Shown: positions 17,363 to 27,156 of the stretch, piece by piece
Layout: each line of letters begins with the position of its first letter
Position numbering within the stretch: position 1 is the stretch's first letter
Notes under the pieces: model-generated
The model's input: only the letters and a program-made list of their open reading frames with translations
Database searches by the model: none
Told to the model about the DNA's origin: nothing
Made by a program: the position numbers and the translations under genes
Assembly: GCA_012729765.1 (NCBI GenBank)
Contig: JAAYCM010000109.1
Span: 124,001-188,000, forward strand
Reading direction: 5' to 3'
From: Chloroflexota bacterium
GTDB lineage: Bacteria > Chloroflexota > Anaerolineae > Aggregatilineales > Aggregatilineaceae
Length of the DNA stretch: 64,000 nt

Positions 17363-18631
17363 TTAGAGTTCGTCGGGGTGCGCCAGTCGCCCCATGATCG
17401 CGCTGGCAGCGGCCACCGCCGGATTCGCCAGAAAGACGCGCGCGTCGCGGTGACCCATGCGGCCCCGGAAGTTGCGATTGCTGGTGCTGACGCACACTTC
17501 GTCGGCGGCCAGCACGCCCATATGCCCGCCCAGGCACGGCCCGCACGTGCTGACGCTGACCGCCCCGCCCGCCATCGTGAACAGCTCGATCCAGCCCTGG
17601 CGCAGCACGTCGAGATAGACCGCCTGCGAGCCGGGGATGATCATCACGCGCACGTCCGGGCTAAACTCGCGCCCGGTGCGCTGGAGAATGTCCGCGACGA
17701 TGGCGAGGTCTTCGAAGCGCCCGTTGGTGCAGCTCCCGATGAAGACCTGATCGATCTTCTCCGGCTTGACCTGGCTGATCGGGTGGACGTTGTCGGGCGA
17801 GTAGGGGCACGCGATCTGCGGCTCCATTTCCGAGAGATCGAACTCGTGGATCGAGATATACGTCGCGTCGTCGTCGGCATAGAAAGGCGTATAGGGCCGG
17901 GTGGCGCGCGCCTCGACATAGGCCTGCGTGGTGTCATCGAACGGCAGGAAGCCGCACTTGCCGCCCGCCTCGATCACCATGTTCGCCATCGTGAAGCGCT
18001 CGGACATCGACAGCGCGCTGATTGCCGGGCCGGTGAACTCCATCGAGCGGTAGAGCGCGCCATCCACCCCGATCTCGCCGATGGTGCGCAGGATCATATC
18101 CTTGCCATAGACATACGGTCTGCGCTCGCCGTGATAGACGAATTTCATCGTCTCCGGGACCTTCAGCCACGTTTTGCCGGTCGCCATCGCAAAGCCGATA
18201 TCGGTCGATCCCATGCCGGTTGCGAACGCGCCGACCGCGCCATAGGTGCAGGTGTGGCTGTCGCCGCCAACGATCAGATCACCGGGCAGCACCAGGCCGC
18301 GCTCCGGCAGGACGACGTGCTCGATCCCGGCACGGCCCACCTGGAAGCGGTGATCGAGCGCCTGCTCTTCGGCGAACAGCGTTAGGGTGCGTGTCTGCTC
18401 GGCGCTCTTGATATCCTTGTTGGGCGCGAAGTGGCTCGGCACCAGCATCACGCGGTTAGGGTCGTAGACTTCCTCGACGCCCATTGCCTGAAAGGACTGG
18501 ATCGCGATCGGCGCGGTGACGTCGTTCGCCATCACGACATCGGTTCTAACCGTTACCAGGTCGCCCGCCGAGACTTCGGTCACGTCTTCAGCGTGGGCTG
18601 CAATGATCTTCTCGGCCAGTGTTTTTCCCAT
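17363..18631 (-). CDS. leuC: 3-isopropylmalate dehydratase large subunit
   Basis: 422 residues from the ATG at 18631 (AGGAGC 5 bases upstream). The start MGKTLAEKIIAAHA is characteristic of the archaeal-type LeuC/HacA. [4Fe-4S] ligands are visible in GSCTNGRFEDL and STCGPCLGGHMG (two Cys), as in aconitases. GDSHTCTYGAVGAFATGMGSTD is the other conserved block. Works with LeuD. The dehydratase is shared by the leucine and citramalate routes, consistent with its place between leuA and cimA. Confidence 0.95.
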   Translation of the reverse strand: MGKTLAEKIIAAHAEDVTEVSAGDLVTVRTDVVMANDVTAPIAIQSFQAMGVEEVYDPNRVMLVPSHFAPNKDIKSAEQTRTLTLFAEEQALDHRFQVGRAGIEHVVLPERGLVLPGDLIVGGDSHTCTYGAVGAFATGMGSTDIGFAMATGKTWLKVPETMKFVYHGERRPYVYGKDMILRTIGEIGVDGALYRSMEFTGPAISALSMSERFTMANMVIEAGGKCGFLPFDDTTQAYVEARATRPYTPFYADDDATYISIHEFDLSEMEPQIACPYSPDNVHPISQVKPEKIDQVFIGSCTNGRFEDLAIVADILQRTGREFSPDVRVMIIPGSQAVYLDVLRQGWIELFTMAGGAVSVSTCGPCLGGHMGVLAADEVCVSTSNRNFRGRMGHRDARVFLANPAVAAASAIMGRLAHPDEL

Positions 18632-18644
18632 GAGTTGCTCCTGC

Positions 18645-18824
18645 TTAAGAACGGGTTGGTTTCTTGGATTTATCGGCAGCCCGCCGCCCGTTGGAGAGCT
18701 GGCTGAGCGCCTCGCTGTCCCAGCCCAGCGCCCAGGCGACCGGCTCCGGGAAGGCCGCCGCCCACTGCTCATCAACCGGCTCCGGACTGGGTATCACCGT
18801 GCGTCGTGTACGGTTGGTTTTCAT
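18645..18824 (-). CDS. Small 59-residue protein of unknown function between leuA and leuC
   Basis: An ORF of 59 codons with ATG at 18824, GGAG 8 bases upstream and TAA at 18645-18647, ending 14 bases before the leuC start. The product begins MKTNRTRRTVIPSPEPVD and has an aromatic/acidic middle (EQWAAAFPEPVAWALGWDSEAL) and a basic tail (DKSKKPTRS). No cysteines, membrane segment or known domain is visible. Third codon positions are mostly G or C, like the neighbours. The good ribosome binding site and tight spacing favour a real gene, perhaps a small partner of LeuCD or just a translational coupler. I do not recognise the family. Confidence 0.55.
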   Translation of the reverse strand: MKTNRTRRTVIPSPEPVDEQWAAAFPEPVAWALGWDSEALSQLSNGRRAADKSKKPTRS

Positions 18825-18898
18825 GGTGCTCGCTCCTCAAACTGATCGCGCATCTCGAACGTCGCTATATTGCGAGAGCGTGAACATGCCCTGGTTTT

Positions 18899-18949
18899 GT
18901 AGGGGTAGGGCTTGCCCTCCCCGGCGGATGAGACAAGCCTTGCCCCTAC
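18899..18949. repeat. REP-like element bounded by GTAGGGG and CCCCTAC
   Basis: Inverted termini GTAGGGG (18899) and CCCCTAC (18949) flank GTAGGGCTTGCCCT-like sequence. Related to 20746-20806, 29026-29050 and 54042-54069. It lies in the leuA-orf59 gap. Confidence 0.65.
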
Positions 18950-19004
18950 ATGAAACGTCCTGAGCCAATCCCTCTCGCTGCCCCTCAAAAATGCGTGACA
19001 GGGG

Positions 19005-20618
19005 CTAGGCCGTTGTGCCGACTCTGACCGTCGCCGCGTCCCCTTCGGGCGCGCGATCGGCATAGCCGGTGTAGGCCAGCATCTTATTGACGGCGGCCAG
19101 ATAGGCTTTGGTGCTGGCGACAATAATGTCGGTGTCCGCGCCGTGCCCGCCGAAGGTGCGCCCGCCGTTGGCGTCACGCCGGATACGCACGGTCACTTCG
19201 CCCAGCGCGTCGATGCCTTCGGTGATCGCGCTCACCCGGTACTCGACCAGCGTATTCGGTACAGAGACGATCCTGTCGATGGCCTGGAAGGCGGCATCCA
19301 CCGGCCCGGTGCCGATCGCAGCCTGGATGTATATCTGGCCGTCCGGCCCGCGCAGCCGGACCGTTGCGGTGGGCATTCCCGGCTGGCCGCACGCCACCTG
19401 AATCCCTTCCAGGTGGAAGACTTCTTCCGGCCCGTAGAACTCGACCGCGATCAGTGCCTCGATGTCGGCGTCGGTGACGACTTTCTTCTTGTCGGCCAGC
19501 TCCTTGAAGCGCTGGAAGGCCTGATTCAGCTCCTCGCCTTCCATCTCGTAGCCCAGTTCTTGCAGCCGGACGCGGAAGGCGTGCCGCCCGCTGTGCTTGC
19601 CCAGCACCAGGTTGCTCTGCGTCAGCCCGACGGTTTCAGGTGTCATGATCTCGTAGGTGGCCTGGTGCTTCAGCATGCCGTCCTGGTGAATCCCGGCTTC
19701 GTGGCTGAAGGCATTGGCTCCGACGATGGCCTTGTTGGGCTGGACCGCAATCCCGGTGAAGTTGCTGACCATGCGGCTGGTGCGTGCGATCTGGGTTGTG
19801 TCGATCTGCGTCGAGAACTGGTAGAAGTTGGGCCGTGTGTGCAGCGCCATGACGACTTCTTCCAACGACGTATTACCGGCCCGCTCGCCGATCCCGTTCA
19901 TTGTCACTTCGGCCTGCCGCGCGCCTGCTTCCAGCCCGGCCAGTGTGTTGGCCGTCGCCATGCCCAGATCGTCGTGGCAGTGCACCGACCAGATCACGCG
20001 GTCGCCGCCAGGCGTCTCGGTGATCAGTTTGCGCATCAGCGCGCCGTATTCGTGCGGGGTGATATAGCCGACCGTGTCGGGGATATTGAGCGTGGTCGCC
20101 CCGGCCTCGATGGCCACCGTGAGCACCTGCACCAGGAAATCGGGATCGGAGCGGCAGGCGTCTTCGGGCGAGAACTCGACATCCTCGCAGTAGGCGCGGG
20201 CATAGGCGACCATCTCGCGGGTGCGCTCGATCACCTGCTCGCGCGTCATGCGCAGCTTGTGCTGCATGTGGATGTCGGAAGTTGCCAGGAAGGTGTGGAT
20301 GCGCGGCTTGGCCGCTGCTTGGACGGCTTCCCACGCTTTGTCGATGTCGTTTTGATGCGCGCGCGCCAGCCCGCAGATGACCGGGCCGTCGGGTGTGCCG
20401 ACCTCGTGGGCGATGCGCCGCACGGCTTCCAGGTCGTCGGGCGAGGCGGCGGGGAAGCCGGCCTCGATGATGTCTACGCCCATGCGCGCCAACTGCCGCG
20501 CGATGTCGATCTTCTCGGCGCTGCTCAGGCTGGCGCCCGGCGACTGCTCACCATCGCGCAGGGTGGTGTCGAATATCCGGATGACGTTCGTGTTGGGATT
20601 AACCCCAGACTCGTCCAT
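19005..20618 (-). CDS. leuA: 2-isopropylmalate synthase
   Basis: 537 residues. [16 protein letters not shown] at residues 16-31 is the LeuA signature, followed by the [21 protein letters not shown] metal-binding block and [19 protein letters not shown]. The C-terminal regulatory domain (from about 395) contains [21 protein letters not shown], the leucine-binding region of type I LeuA. It condenses 2-oxoisovalerate and acetyl-CoA, the committed step of leucine synthesis, with feedback by leucine expected. ATG at 20618 with AAGGAAA upstream. Its 2-oxoisovalerate comes from IlvBN, IlvC and IlvD in the same operon. Confidence 0.96.
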   Translation of the reverse strand: MDESGVNPNTNVIRIFDTTLRDGEQSPGASLSSAEKIDIARQLARMGVDIIEAGFPAASPDDLEAVRRIAHEVGTPDGPVICGLARAHQNDIDKAWEAVQAAAKPRIHTFLATSDIHMQHKLRMTREQVIERTREMVAYARAYCEDVEFSPEDACRSDPDFLVQVLTVAIEAGATTLNIPDTVGYITPHEYGALMRKLITETPGGDRVIWSVHCHDDLGMATANTLAGLEAGARQAEVTMNGIGERAGNTSLEEVVMALHTRPNFYQFSTQIDTTQIARTSRMVSNFTGIAVQPNKAIVGANAFSHEAGIHQDGMLKHQATYEIMTPETVGLTQSNLVLGKHSGRHAFRVRLQELGYEMEGEELNQAFQRFKELADKKKVVTDADIEALIAVEFYGPEEVFHLEGIQVACGQPGMPTATVRLRGPDGQIYIQAAIGTGPVDAAFQAIDRIVSVPNTLVEYRVSAITEGIDALGEVTVRIRRDANGGRTFGGHGADTDIIVASTKAYLAAVNKMLAYTGYADRAPEGDAATVRVGTTA

Positions 20619-20745
20619 GCGAGTTTCCTTTCATCATGGTCAGAATTAGCGTAAATCAGAAGGCCATCTTCATCAGAACAGCAAAGGCCATCCTCGGACA
20701 TCAGCATCACCACCCTTCGATTTCTTCCTGTTATCTGGTTGTTTT

Positions 20746-20806
20746 GTAGGGGCGATGCTTGCATCGCCCGCCGGGCGGAGCGGGTAGGGCTTGCCTTACC
20801 CCTACC
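20746..20806. repeat. REP-like element with inner 9-bp hairpin
   Basis: GTAGGGG at 20746 and CCCCTAC ending 20806 bound a compound element containing GGGCGATGC/GCATCGCCC (loop TT) and a GGGTAGGGCTTGCC segment also seen in 18899-18949. It is in the ilvC-leuA gap; the rest of that gap has no recognisable gene. Confidence 0.65.
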
Positions 20807-20829
20807 GTTCCGGGAATGATTGCTGTTGG

Positions 20830-21843
20830 CTAGCTCTCTTCCGGCGCGCGCTTGGCGTGCAGGAAGGGCATCATGTCGCGCAGGTCCGCGCCGATCTGCT
20901 CGATCAGCAGGTTGCGCTCGACCTGGCGCATCCGGTTGAACTCGCCGCGCCCATTCTGGTTCTCCGCGATCCAGTTGCGGGCGTAGGTGCCGTCCTGAAT
21001 CTCGTCGAGCATGCGCTTCATCTCGCCTTTGGTTTCCTCGGTGATCAGCCGCTCGCCGCCGGTATAGCCGCCGTGCTCGGCGGTGTCGGACACCGAGTAC
21101 CACATATAGCTCATGCCGCCCTGGTACATCAGGTCCACGATCAGCTTCAGCTCGTGCAGCACCTCGAAGTAGGCGATCTCCGGCTGGTAGCCCGCCTTGA
21201 CCAGCGTCTCGAACCCGGCCTTGATCAGCGCCGTCACGCCGCCGCACAGCACGGTTTGCTCGCCAAACAGGTCAGTTTCGGTTTCCTCGGCAAAGGTGGT
21301 TTCGATCACACCGGCGCGGGTGCAGCCCAGCGCGCGGGCATAGGCGAGCGCCTGGGCCTTGGCCTGGCCGCTGGCGTCCTGCGCGACAGCTACGAGGGCC
21401 GGAGTCCCCGCCCCTTCCTGATACAGCTCGCGCACGCGGTGGCCGGGCGCTTTGGGCGCGACCATGCTCACATCCACGAAGTCGGGCGGCTGAATCTGGT
21501 CGAAGCGGATGTTGAAGCCGTGCGCGAACATCAGCGTATCGCCCGGCTTGAGGTGGGGCGCGATGCTCTCGGCATAGACCTGTGCCTGGCGCGTGTCCGG
21601 GATCAGCATCATGATCACGTCAGCGGCTGCGGCGGCCTCGTCCACCGATTTGACGGTCAGGCCGTCGGCCTCGGCTTTGGCCCACGAGCGGCTGCCTTCG
21701 TACAGCCCGACGACGACGTTCACGCCGCTGTTGTGCAGGTTGAGCGCGTGGGCGTGCCCCTGGCTGCCATAGCCGATGATCGCGACGGTCTTGCCGTCGA
21801 GCAGGCTCAGATCTGCATCCTGGTCGTAGTAAAGTTGTGCCAC
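20830..21843 (-). CDS. ilvC: Ketol-acid reductoisomerase
   Basis: 337 residues, class I (short) form. The GTG start at 21843 has GAGGAG 7 bases upstream. The Rossmann motif [21 protein letters not shown] is at residues 18-38. The nearby [12 protein letters not shown] loop, with Arg and Ser, suggests NADPH preference. [22 protein letters not shown] carries the Mg-binding acidic residues of the knotted C-terminal domain, and Asp and Glu ligands lie around [15 protein letters not shown]. It converts acetolactate and acetohydroxybutyrate to the dihydroxy acids used by IlvD. Confidence 0.97.
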   Translation of the reverse strand: MAQLYYDQDADLSLLDGKTVAIIGYGSQGHAHALNLHNSGVNVVVGLYEGSRSWAKAEADGLTVKSVDEAAAAADVIMMLIPDTRQAQVYAESIAPHLKPGDTLMFAHGFNIRFDQIQPPDFVDVSMVAPKAPGHRVRELYQEGAGTPALVAVAQDASGQAKAQALAYARALGCTRAGVIETTFAEETETDLFGEQTVLCGGVTALIKAGFETLVKAGYQPEIAYFEVLHELKLIVDLMYQGGMSYMWYSVSDTAEHGGYTGGERLITEETKGEMKRMLDEIQDGTYARNWIAENQNGRGEFNRMRQVERNLLIEQIGADLRDMMPFLHAKRAPEES

Positions 21844-21929
21844 AGAAGAACTCCTCAGTTCATATACCCCCCTGCGGGAGTAGGTCCGCAGGCGGTCAGA
21901 TCACAAAAGTGCCAGTCCAATACGTTTCT

Positions 21930-22040
21930 GCCTCCCATCCTAAATCCTTCCCACCTTGTGTGGGAGGACTTCAAACCCTTCACTGTGCACCCCTTCCCTC
22001 CGTGACAGCGTGGGGGAAGGGCCTGGGGGATGGGGGGTAA
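21930..22040 (+). repeat. Dispersed about 110-bp palindromic repeat, copy 2
   Basis: Starts GCCTCCCATCCTAAATCC and ends GGGGGATGGGGGG. Two inner hairpins are visible: TCCTTCCCAC...TGTGGGAGGA and CCCCTTCC...GGAAGGGCC. Same family and orientation as 60366-60475. It occupies the ilvN-ilvC gap inside the operon. Confidence 0.78.
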
Positions 22041-22055
22041 AGTGCCTCACAGTCG

Positions 22056-22595
22056 CTAGAGCACGTTGGCCGAATGCCCGTTACCCCGACTGGCGAAGTG
22101 CTCGTGATAGCCGTTGGGTGAGAGCGCCTGCTCGCCGCGTACCATCGTGACCACGCCGGTGCGCACCATCTCCAGGATGCCGAACTGCCGCAGCATCTCG
22201 ACGATGCCCGTGATCTTTTCCTCGTCGCCGGTCACTTCCACGATCAGGGTTTCCGGGCTGGTATCGACGATGTGCGCGCGGAAAATATCGCAGATCTGGA
22301 TCACCTGGCCGCGCGTCTCGGCGCTGACCTGGACCTTGATCAGCGCCAGGTCGCGGCTGACATTGGGCACGTTGGTGACGTCCTCGACCTGGATCACGTT
22401 GACCAGCTTGTAGAGCTGTTTGGCGACCTTCTCGGCATCGGTATCGACGACAATCGTCATCCGCGAGATGGCGGGCGATTCCGTGCGCCCAACCGTCAGG
22501 CTGTCGATGTTGAAGTTGCGCCGCCGGAACAGGCTCGCCACTCGGTTCAATACGCCGGGCTTGTTCTCCACCAGGGCTACCAGGGTTTGTTTCAT
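22056..22595 (-). CDS. ilvN: Acetolactate synthase small (regulatory) subunit
   Basis: 179 residues. The ATG at 22595 is chosen because the protein then begins MKQTLVALVENKPGVLNRVASLF, the canonical ACT-domain start; a GTG at 22622 overlapping the ilvB stop is possible. The ACT domain (about 4-78) contains the valine-binding loop, and a second ALS_ss_C domain follows (GDEEKITGIVEMLRQFGILE). It raises activity of IlvB and confers feedback inhibition by branched-chain amino acids. Adjacent to ilvB, its partner. Confidence 0.95.
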   Translation of the reverse strand: MKQTLVALVENKPGVLNRVASLFRRRNFNIDSLTVGRTESPAISRMTIVVDTDAEKVAKQLYKLVNVIQVEDVTNVPNVSRDLALIKVQVSAETRGQVIQICDIFRAHIVDTSPETLIVEVTGDEEKITGIVEMLRQFGILEMVRTGVVTMVRGEQALSPNGYHEHFASRGNGHSANVL

Positions 22596-22614
22596 CGGTC
22601 GTTTATCTCCTCGC

Positions 22615-24321
22615 TCAAACACTATCTGGCGACGGGGCCGGACGGCGGATCATGTTGTGCAGGTCGGCACCGGCAGGCACCATCGGGTACACAATGTCGT
22701 GCTTCTCGACCGCGAACTCGACCAGCACCGGACCATCGTTGATGCTGTCGGCCCAGTCGATGGCCGGGATCACATCCTCGCGCCGGCTGACGCGCTGCGC
22801 CGGGATGCCGTAGGCCGCGGCCAGAGCAATGAAGTCGGGCGTAAACATCGGCGTGGCGTTGTAGCGCTCCTCATAGAAGAACTCCTGCCACTGGCGTACC
22901 ATGCCCAGATAGCCGTTGTTGATGATGGCGATCTTGACCGGCACACGCTCCTGGACGGCGGTCGCCAGCTCGGCCATCGTCATCTGGAAGCCGCCATCGC
23001 CCACAATCGCCCACACATTCGTGCTGCGCAGGCCCATCGCCGCGCCGATAGCCGCCGGCAGGCCGAAGCCCATCGTGCCCAGGCCGCCGGACGTGATCAG
23101 GGTGTGCGGGCGCTCGTGGGGGTAATACTGCGCTTCCCACATCTGGTGCTGGCCCACATCGGTCACGACGATCGCGTTGCCCTGGGTCGCCTGCCACATA
23201 TCGTGGATCACGTGCGCCGCCAGCAGCCGGCTCCCGGCATCCTGGTGGACGATGTCGCGCTCGTCGGCGTCTTCCATCCAGTCGCGCACCTGGGCCAGCC
23301 ACGCCTTGTGCTCGCGGCGCTGCACCTTCGGCAAAAGCTGCTGGAGCACGACCTTCAGATCGCCCACAATCGGCACATCGGCGCGCACGTTCTTGTGAAT
23401 CTCCGACGTGTCGATGTCGATGTGAATCTTGCGGGCGTTGGGGGCATAGGTCTTCAGGTTGCCGGTCACGCGGTCATCGAAGCGCATCCCGAAGGCCAGC
23501 AGCAGATCGGCGTTCTGGATCGCCAGGTTGGCGTGGCCGGTGCCGTGCATCCCCATCATGCTCAGCGAGAGCGGGTGGCTCTCCGGCACGCCGCCCTTGC
23601 CGAGCAGCGTCAGCGCGATCGGAGTTTGCGTCAGCTCGGCAAACTGGAGCACTTCCGCCCCGGCGCCGGACATCACCACGCCGCGCCCGGCCAGGATCAC
23701 GGGCCGCTCGGCCTGCTCGATCAGCCGCAGCGCCGCCTCGATCTCGCCCTCGCTGGCCCGTTTGGGGGGATGGTAGCCCGGCAGGCGAATCTCGTCTTCG
23801 GGGTAGACGAACTCGGTACGCGCGTTCTGCACGTCCTTCGGCACGTCCACCAACACCGGACCGGGCCGCCCCGTGCGCGCGACGTGGAACGCCTCGCGGA
23901 TGGTGTAGGCCAGGTCCTCAACGTCATAGACCAGGTAGTTGTGTTTGGTCACTGGCAGCGTGACGCCGGTCACGTCCGTTTCCTGGAAGGCATCGGTGCC
24001 GATCTGGCTGGTCGGGACCTGCCCGGTGATGCACACAATCGGGGACGAGTCCATCATGGCGGTGGCGATGCCGGTCACGAGATTGGTCGCGCCGGGGCCA
24101 GAGGTTGCAATCACGACGCCGACCTTGCCGGTGGCGCGGGCGTAGCCGTCGGCCATATGGGCCGCGCCCTGCTCGTGCCGCACCAGGACATGGTGAAGCT
24201 GGGGGTACTTGGTCATGGCGTCATAAGTCGGCAGGATCGCCCCACCGGGATAGCCGAACATGACATCCACGCCTTCGCGGATCAGACATTCGAGGATAAT
24301 TTCTGCACCTGTGAGTTGCAC
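22615..24321 (-). CDS. ilvB: Acetolactate synthase catalytic subunit
   Basis: 568 residues, GTG start at 24321 with AGGAG 9 bases upstream. It is a thiamine-diphosphate enzyme with three domains. The catalytic Glu is in HVLVRHEQGAAHMADGYAR (about residue 50). The FAD-binding middle region contains GMHGTGHANLAIQNADLL. The TPP/Mg motif is GDGGFQMTMAELATA...NNGYLG (about 440-470). It decarboxylates pyruvate and joins it to pyruvate or 2-oxobutyrate. Together with ilvN it is the entry point of valine, leucine and isoleucine synthesis. Confidence 0.97.
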   Translation of the reverse strand: MQLTGAEIILECLIREGVDVMFGYPGGAILPTYDAMTKYPQLHHVLVRHEQGAAHMADGYARATGKVGVVIATSGPGATNLVTGIATAMMDSSPIVCITGQVPTSQIGTDAFQETDVTGVTLPVTKHNYLVYDVEDLAYTIREAFHVARTGRPGPVLVDVPKDVQNARTEFVYPEDEIRLPGYHPPKRASEGEIEAALRLIEQAERPVILAGRGVVMSGAGAEVLQFAELTQTPIALTLLGKGGVPESHPLSLSMMGMHGTGHANLAIQNADLLLAFGMRFDDRVTGNLKTYAPNARKIHIDIDTSEIHKNVRADVPIVGDLKVVLQQLLPKVQRREHKAWLAQVRDWMEDADERDIVHQDAGSRLLAAHVIHDMWQATQGNAIVVTDVGQHQMWEAQYYPHERPHTLITSGGLGTMGFGLPAAIGAAMGLRSTNVWAIVGDGGFQMTMAELATAVQERVPVKIAIINNGYLGMVRQWQEFFYEERYNATPMFTPDFIALAAAYGIPAQRVSRREDVIPAIDWADSINDGPVLVEFAVEKHDIVYPMVPAGADLHNMIRRPAPSPDSV

Positions 24322-24363
24322 GGTCTTCTGCTCCTGTCTCTGCTATGGTCAGGGGCGCTGGGC

Positions 24364-25335
24364 CTACCCGCCGTTAAAGCTGCGTCCAATGGCGTTGATC
24401 ACGGTTTCGACGGCATGCACCGGCGTCAGCCAGTTGAAGCGATCTGGCAGGCGACCGCTGGTGATGCCGAAGAACTGGTCTTGCAAATGAGCGGTGATCG
24501 GGCCGCGCGCGCCGCTGCCCACCGGGATACGGTCTACCGAGCGGACCGGCGTGATCTCGGCGGCGGTGCCGGTGAAGAACATCTCGTCGGCGGTGTAGAG
24601 CATCTCGCGCACGATGGTTTCCTGGCGCACCTCGTAGCCGAGCGACTGGGCCAGCGTCATCACACAGCGGCGGGTGATGCCGCCCAGGATCGACGCGGCC
24701 AGCGGCGGGGTGTAGAGCACGTCGTCAAACACCAGGAAGATATTCTCGCCCGCGCCCTCGGCCACATAGCCGTTGACGTCCAGGCCGATCCCCTCGTGGA
24801 AGCCGTTGTCTTTGGCTTCCATCGTGATCAACTGGCTGTTGATGTACTGCCCGCCGATCTTCGCCATCGCGGGCAGGGTGTCGGGGGCCATGCGTCGCCA
24901 CGAGCTGACCATCGCATCGATGCCCTGCTCAATGGCTTCGGTGCCCAGGTAGCGCCCCCACTCGATGGTGTAGATCACCACTTCGGTCGGGCAGTCGCGC
25001 CCGTCCAGGCCGATCACGTTGCTGCCGCGAAAGACCAGCGGGCGGATATAACAGCTCTGGTGCTTGTTGCGCGCCACCGTTTCGAGCATGGCCTGGTTCA
25101 GCTCTTTGGGTGTATAGGGGAGATTGATGCGCGCGATCTTGCACGAGTTGAACAGACGCTGGGTGTGTTCTTCCAGGCACAGCACCGCCGGGCCGTCCGG
25201 CGTGGCATAGGCGCGGATGCCCTCGAATACGCTCGACCCGTAGTTGAGGCCGTGCGTGCTGACGTGCACGTTCGCCTCGTTCCAGGGCACCCACTCGCCG
25301 TTGTGCCAGATCCACTCGGATGCTTGCAAAGCCAT
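24364..25335 (-). CDS. ilvE: Branched-chain amino acid aminotransferase
   Basis: 323 residues from the ATG at 25335 (GGAG about 10 bases upstream). Fold type IV PLP enzyme: HGLNYGSSVFEGIRAY near residue 35, the PLP-binding Lys in MAKIGGQYINSQL (about 160), and EGAGENIFLV plus GITRRCVM as the phosphate-binding segments. It performs the last transamination of valine, leucine and isoleucine using glutamate. Between ilvD and ilvB in the operon. Confidence 0.96.
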   Translation of the reverse strand: MALQASEWIWHNGEWVPWNEANVHVSTHGLNYGSSVFEGIRAYATPDGPAVLCLEEHTQRLFNSCKIARINLPYTPKELNQAMLETVARNKHQSCYIRPLVFRGSNVIGLDGRDCPTEVVIYTIEWGRYLGTEAIEQGIDAMVSSWRRMAPDTLPAMAKIGGQYINSQLITMEAKDNGFHEGIGLDVNGYVAEGAGENIFLVFDDVLYTPPLAASILGGITRRCVMTLAQSLGYEVRQETIVREMLYTADEMFFTGTAAEITPVRSVDRIPVGSGARGPITAHLQDQFFGITSGRLPDRFNWLTPVHAVETVINAIGRSFNGG

Positions 25336-25382
25336 AAGGTCGTTTCTCCTCAATCTGTGTGTGCAGGCTGTGATGATGTGCT

Positions 25383-27050
25383 TCAGTCGAGAAAAACCGC
25401 CCCGGTGCTGGCGCTGCTCACCAGGCGAGCATAGCGCCGCAGCCAGCGGCTCGGAATATCGGTTTCGAACGGCGGCAGCGCGTCCAGCCGCCGCTGGACC
25501 TCAGCCGGATCGACCACCAGATCGATCGTGCGCCGGTCCAGGTCGATGTCGATCACGTCGCCGTTTTGGACGGCGGCCAGCGGCCCGCGCGCGGCGGCTT
25601 CGGGGCTGATATGCCCGATCGAGATGCCTCGGCTGCCGCCGGAGAAGCGCCCGTCCGTCACCAGCGCGACGCTCTCGCCCAGACCCATGCCCTGAATCTG
25701 TGCGGTCGGCCCCAGCATCTCTTGCATCCCCGGCCCGCCCTGCGGCCCCTCGTAGCGGATCACGACCACTTCGCCCGGCTGGACCTGCCCATTGAGGATG
25801 CCCAGCGAGGCCGCTTCTTCGCTCTCGAACACGCGCGCCGGGCCGCGATGGTGGCGCAGGTGCGGCGGCACAGCCCCGCTCTTGATCACTGCGCCGTCGG
25901 GGGCCAGGCTGCCGAACAGGACGGACAGGCCGCCGGTCGGGCTGTAGGGGTTTTCGAGCGGGTGGATGACTTCAGTGTCTTTGATCGCGGCGTCCGCGAT
26001 GTTCTCGCGTAGGGTTTGGCCGGTGACGGTGGGGCGGTCGAGGTGCAGGGTGTTGCCGTGCTTGGAGATTTCCCTGAGGATGGCGGGCACGCCCCCGGCG
26101 CGGTGCACGTCTTCCATGTGCCAGTGCGAGGCCGGGCTGACCTTGCAGATGTGCGGCACGCGCGCCGCCACCGCGTTGATCCGTTCCAGCGGGTACTCGA
26201 CCCCGGCTTCGTAGGCCAGCGCCAGCGTGTGCAGCACGGTGTTGGTGCTGCCGCCCATCGCCATATCGAGCGCGAAGGCGTCATCGATGGCTTCCGCCGT
26301 AACGATACGGCGCGCCGTCAGGTTCATATCGATCAAAACCATGAGCCGGCGCGCCGCTTCCTGTGCGAGGGCGTTGCGTTCGGGAGTTTGGGCCAGAGCA
26401 GAGCCGTTATAAGGCAGGGCCATTCCCAACGCTTCCATCAGGCAGTTCATCGAGTTGGCGGTGAACATGCCGGAGCACGAGCCGCACGACGGACACCCGA
26501 AGTCTTCCAGCATCTTCAACTCGGCGTCGTCGATCTTCCCGGCCTTATAAGCGCCCACACCCTCGAACACGCTGATCAGATCGACCGCGCGGCCATCCGG
26601 TGTCTTGCCGGCAGGCATCGGGCCACCGCTGACGAAGATCGTCGGGATATCCACCCGCATCGCGCCCATCAGCATGCCGGGGACGATCTTGTCGCAGTTG
26701 GGGATGCAGATCATGCCGTCGAAGGCGTGCGCCATGATCATCGTCTCGACCGAGTCCGCGATCAGCTCGCGGCTGGGCAGCGAGAAATTCATGCCAATGT
26801 GGCCCATTGCGATCCCATCGTCCACGCCGATCGTGTTGAACTCGAACGGCACGCCGCCTGCCTCGCGCACGGCCTGCTTGACGATCTGGCCGAACGATTG
26901 CAGGTGAACGTGGCCGGGGATGATATCCACATAGGAATTGACGACGGCGATAAACGGCTTGCCCATGTCGGCGTCGGTGACGCCGGTTGCTTTGAGCAGG
27001 CTGCGGTGTGGGGCACGTTCGAACCCCTTCTTGATTCGATCTGAGCGCAT
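25383..27050 (-). CDS. ilvD: Dihydroxy-acid dehydratase
   Basis: 555 residues, first structural gene of the ilv-leu operon. The ATG at 27050 has AAGGA 10 bases upstream. Iron-sulfur ligands are in [15 protein letters not shown] (about 120) and [20 protein letters not shown] (about 193); the latter contains the Cys of the [2Fe-2S]/[4Fe-4S] cluster. [10 protein letters not shown] near residue 470 is the other family signature. It dehydrates dihydroxyisovalerate and dihydroxymethylvalerate to 2-oxoacids. Its expression should depend on the two attenuators at 27103-27468. Confidence 0.97.
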   Translation of the reverse strand: MRSDRIKKGFERAPHRSLLKATGVTDADMGKPFIAVVNSYVDIIPGHVHLQSFGQIVKQAVREAGGVPFEFNTIGVDDGIAMGHIGMNFSLPSRELIADSVETMIMAHAFDGMICIPNCDKIVPGMLMGAMRVDIPTIFVSGGPMPAGKTPDGRAVDLISVFEGVGAYKAGKIDDAELKMLEDFGCPSCGSCSGMFTANSMNCLMEALGMALPYNGSALAQTPERNALAQEAARRLMVLIDMNLTARRIVTAEAIDDAFALDMAMGGSTNTVLHTLALAYEAGVEYPLERINAVAARVPHICKVSPASHWHMEDVHRAGGVPAILREISKHGNTLHLDRPTVTGQTLRENIADAAIKDTEVIHPLENPYSPTGGLSVLFGSLAPDGAVIKSGAVPPHLRHHRGPARVFESEEAASLGILNGQVQPGEVVVIRYEGPQGGPGMQEMLGPTAQIQGMGLGESVALVTDGRFSGGSRGISIGHISPEAAARGPLAAVQNGDVIDIDLDRRTIDLVVDPAEVQRRLDALPPFETDIPSRWLRRYARLVSSASTGAVFLD

Positions 27051-27102
27051 CTGCTAACGTTCCTTTTTGCTGTGCGAAATCATGCCTGTTGCTTGATAAC
27101 GA

Positions 27103-27133
27103 AAGAGGCCACTCCGGGTTGGGGCGGCCTCTT
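27103..27133 (-). terminator. Attenuator hairpin 2 before ilvD
   Basis: On the minus strand AAGAGGCC (27133-27126) pairs perfectly with GGCCTCTT (27110-27103) across a 15-base loop, followed by TCGTTATC, a weak U tract. The loop and inner stem contain CCCAACCCG (27123-27115), complementary over 9 bases to codons 28-30 of leader ORF 2. Formation of that alternative duplex would prevent the hairpin. Confidence 0.65.
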
Positions 27134-27156
27134 GACCTTTTGGTTCCTCTTCGTCC

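Noticed and set aside
20619-20745. Another leader peptide before leuA
   Set aside because: A short minus-strand ORF (MLMSEDGLCCSDEDGLL...) exists but it is not Leu-rich in a run, and no terminator or complementary strand follows.
22420-25434. Long plus-strand open frame of about 1000 codons opposite ilvB/ilvE
   Set aside because: It is the antisense shadow of strongly supported genes in GC-rich DNA; its translation is low-complexity Arg/His/Gly-rich and shows no domain. The same holds for 16025-18385 (+) and 3902-5644 (-).
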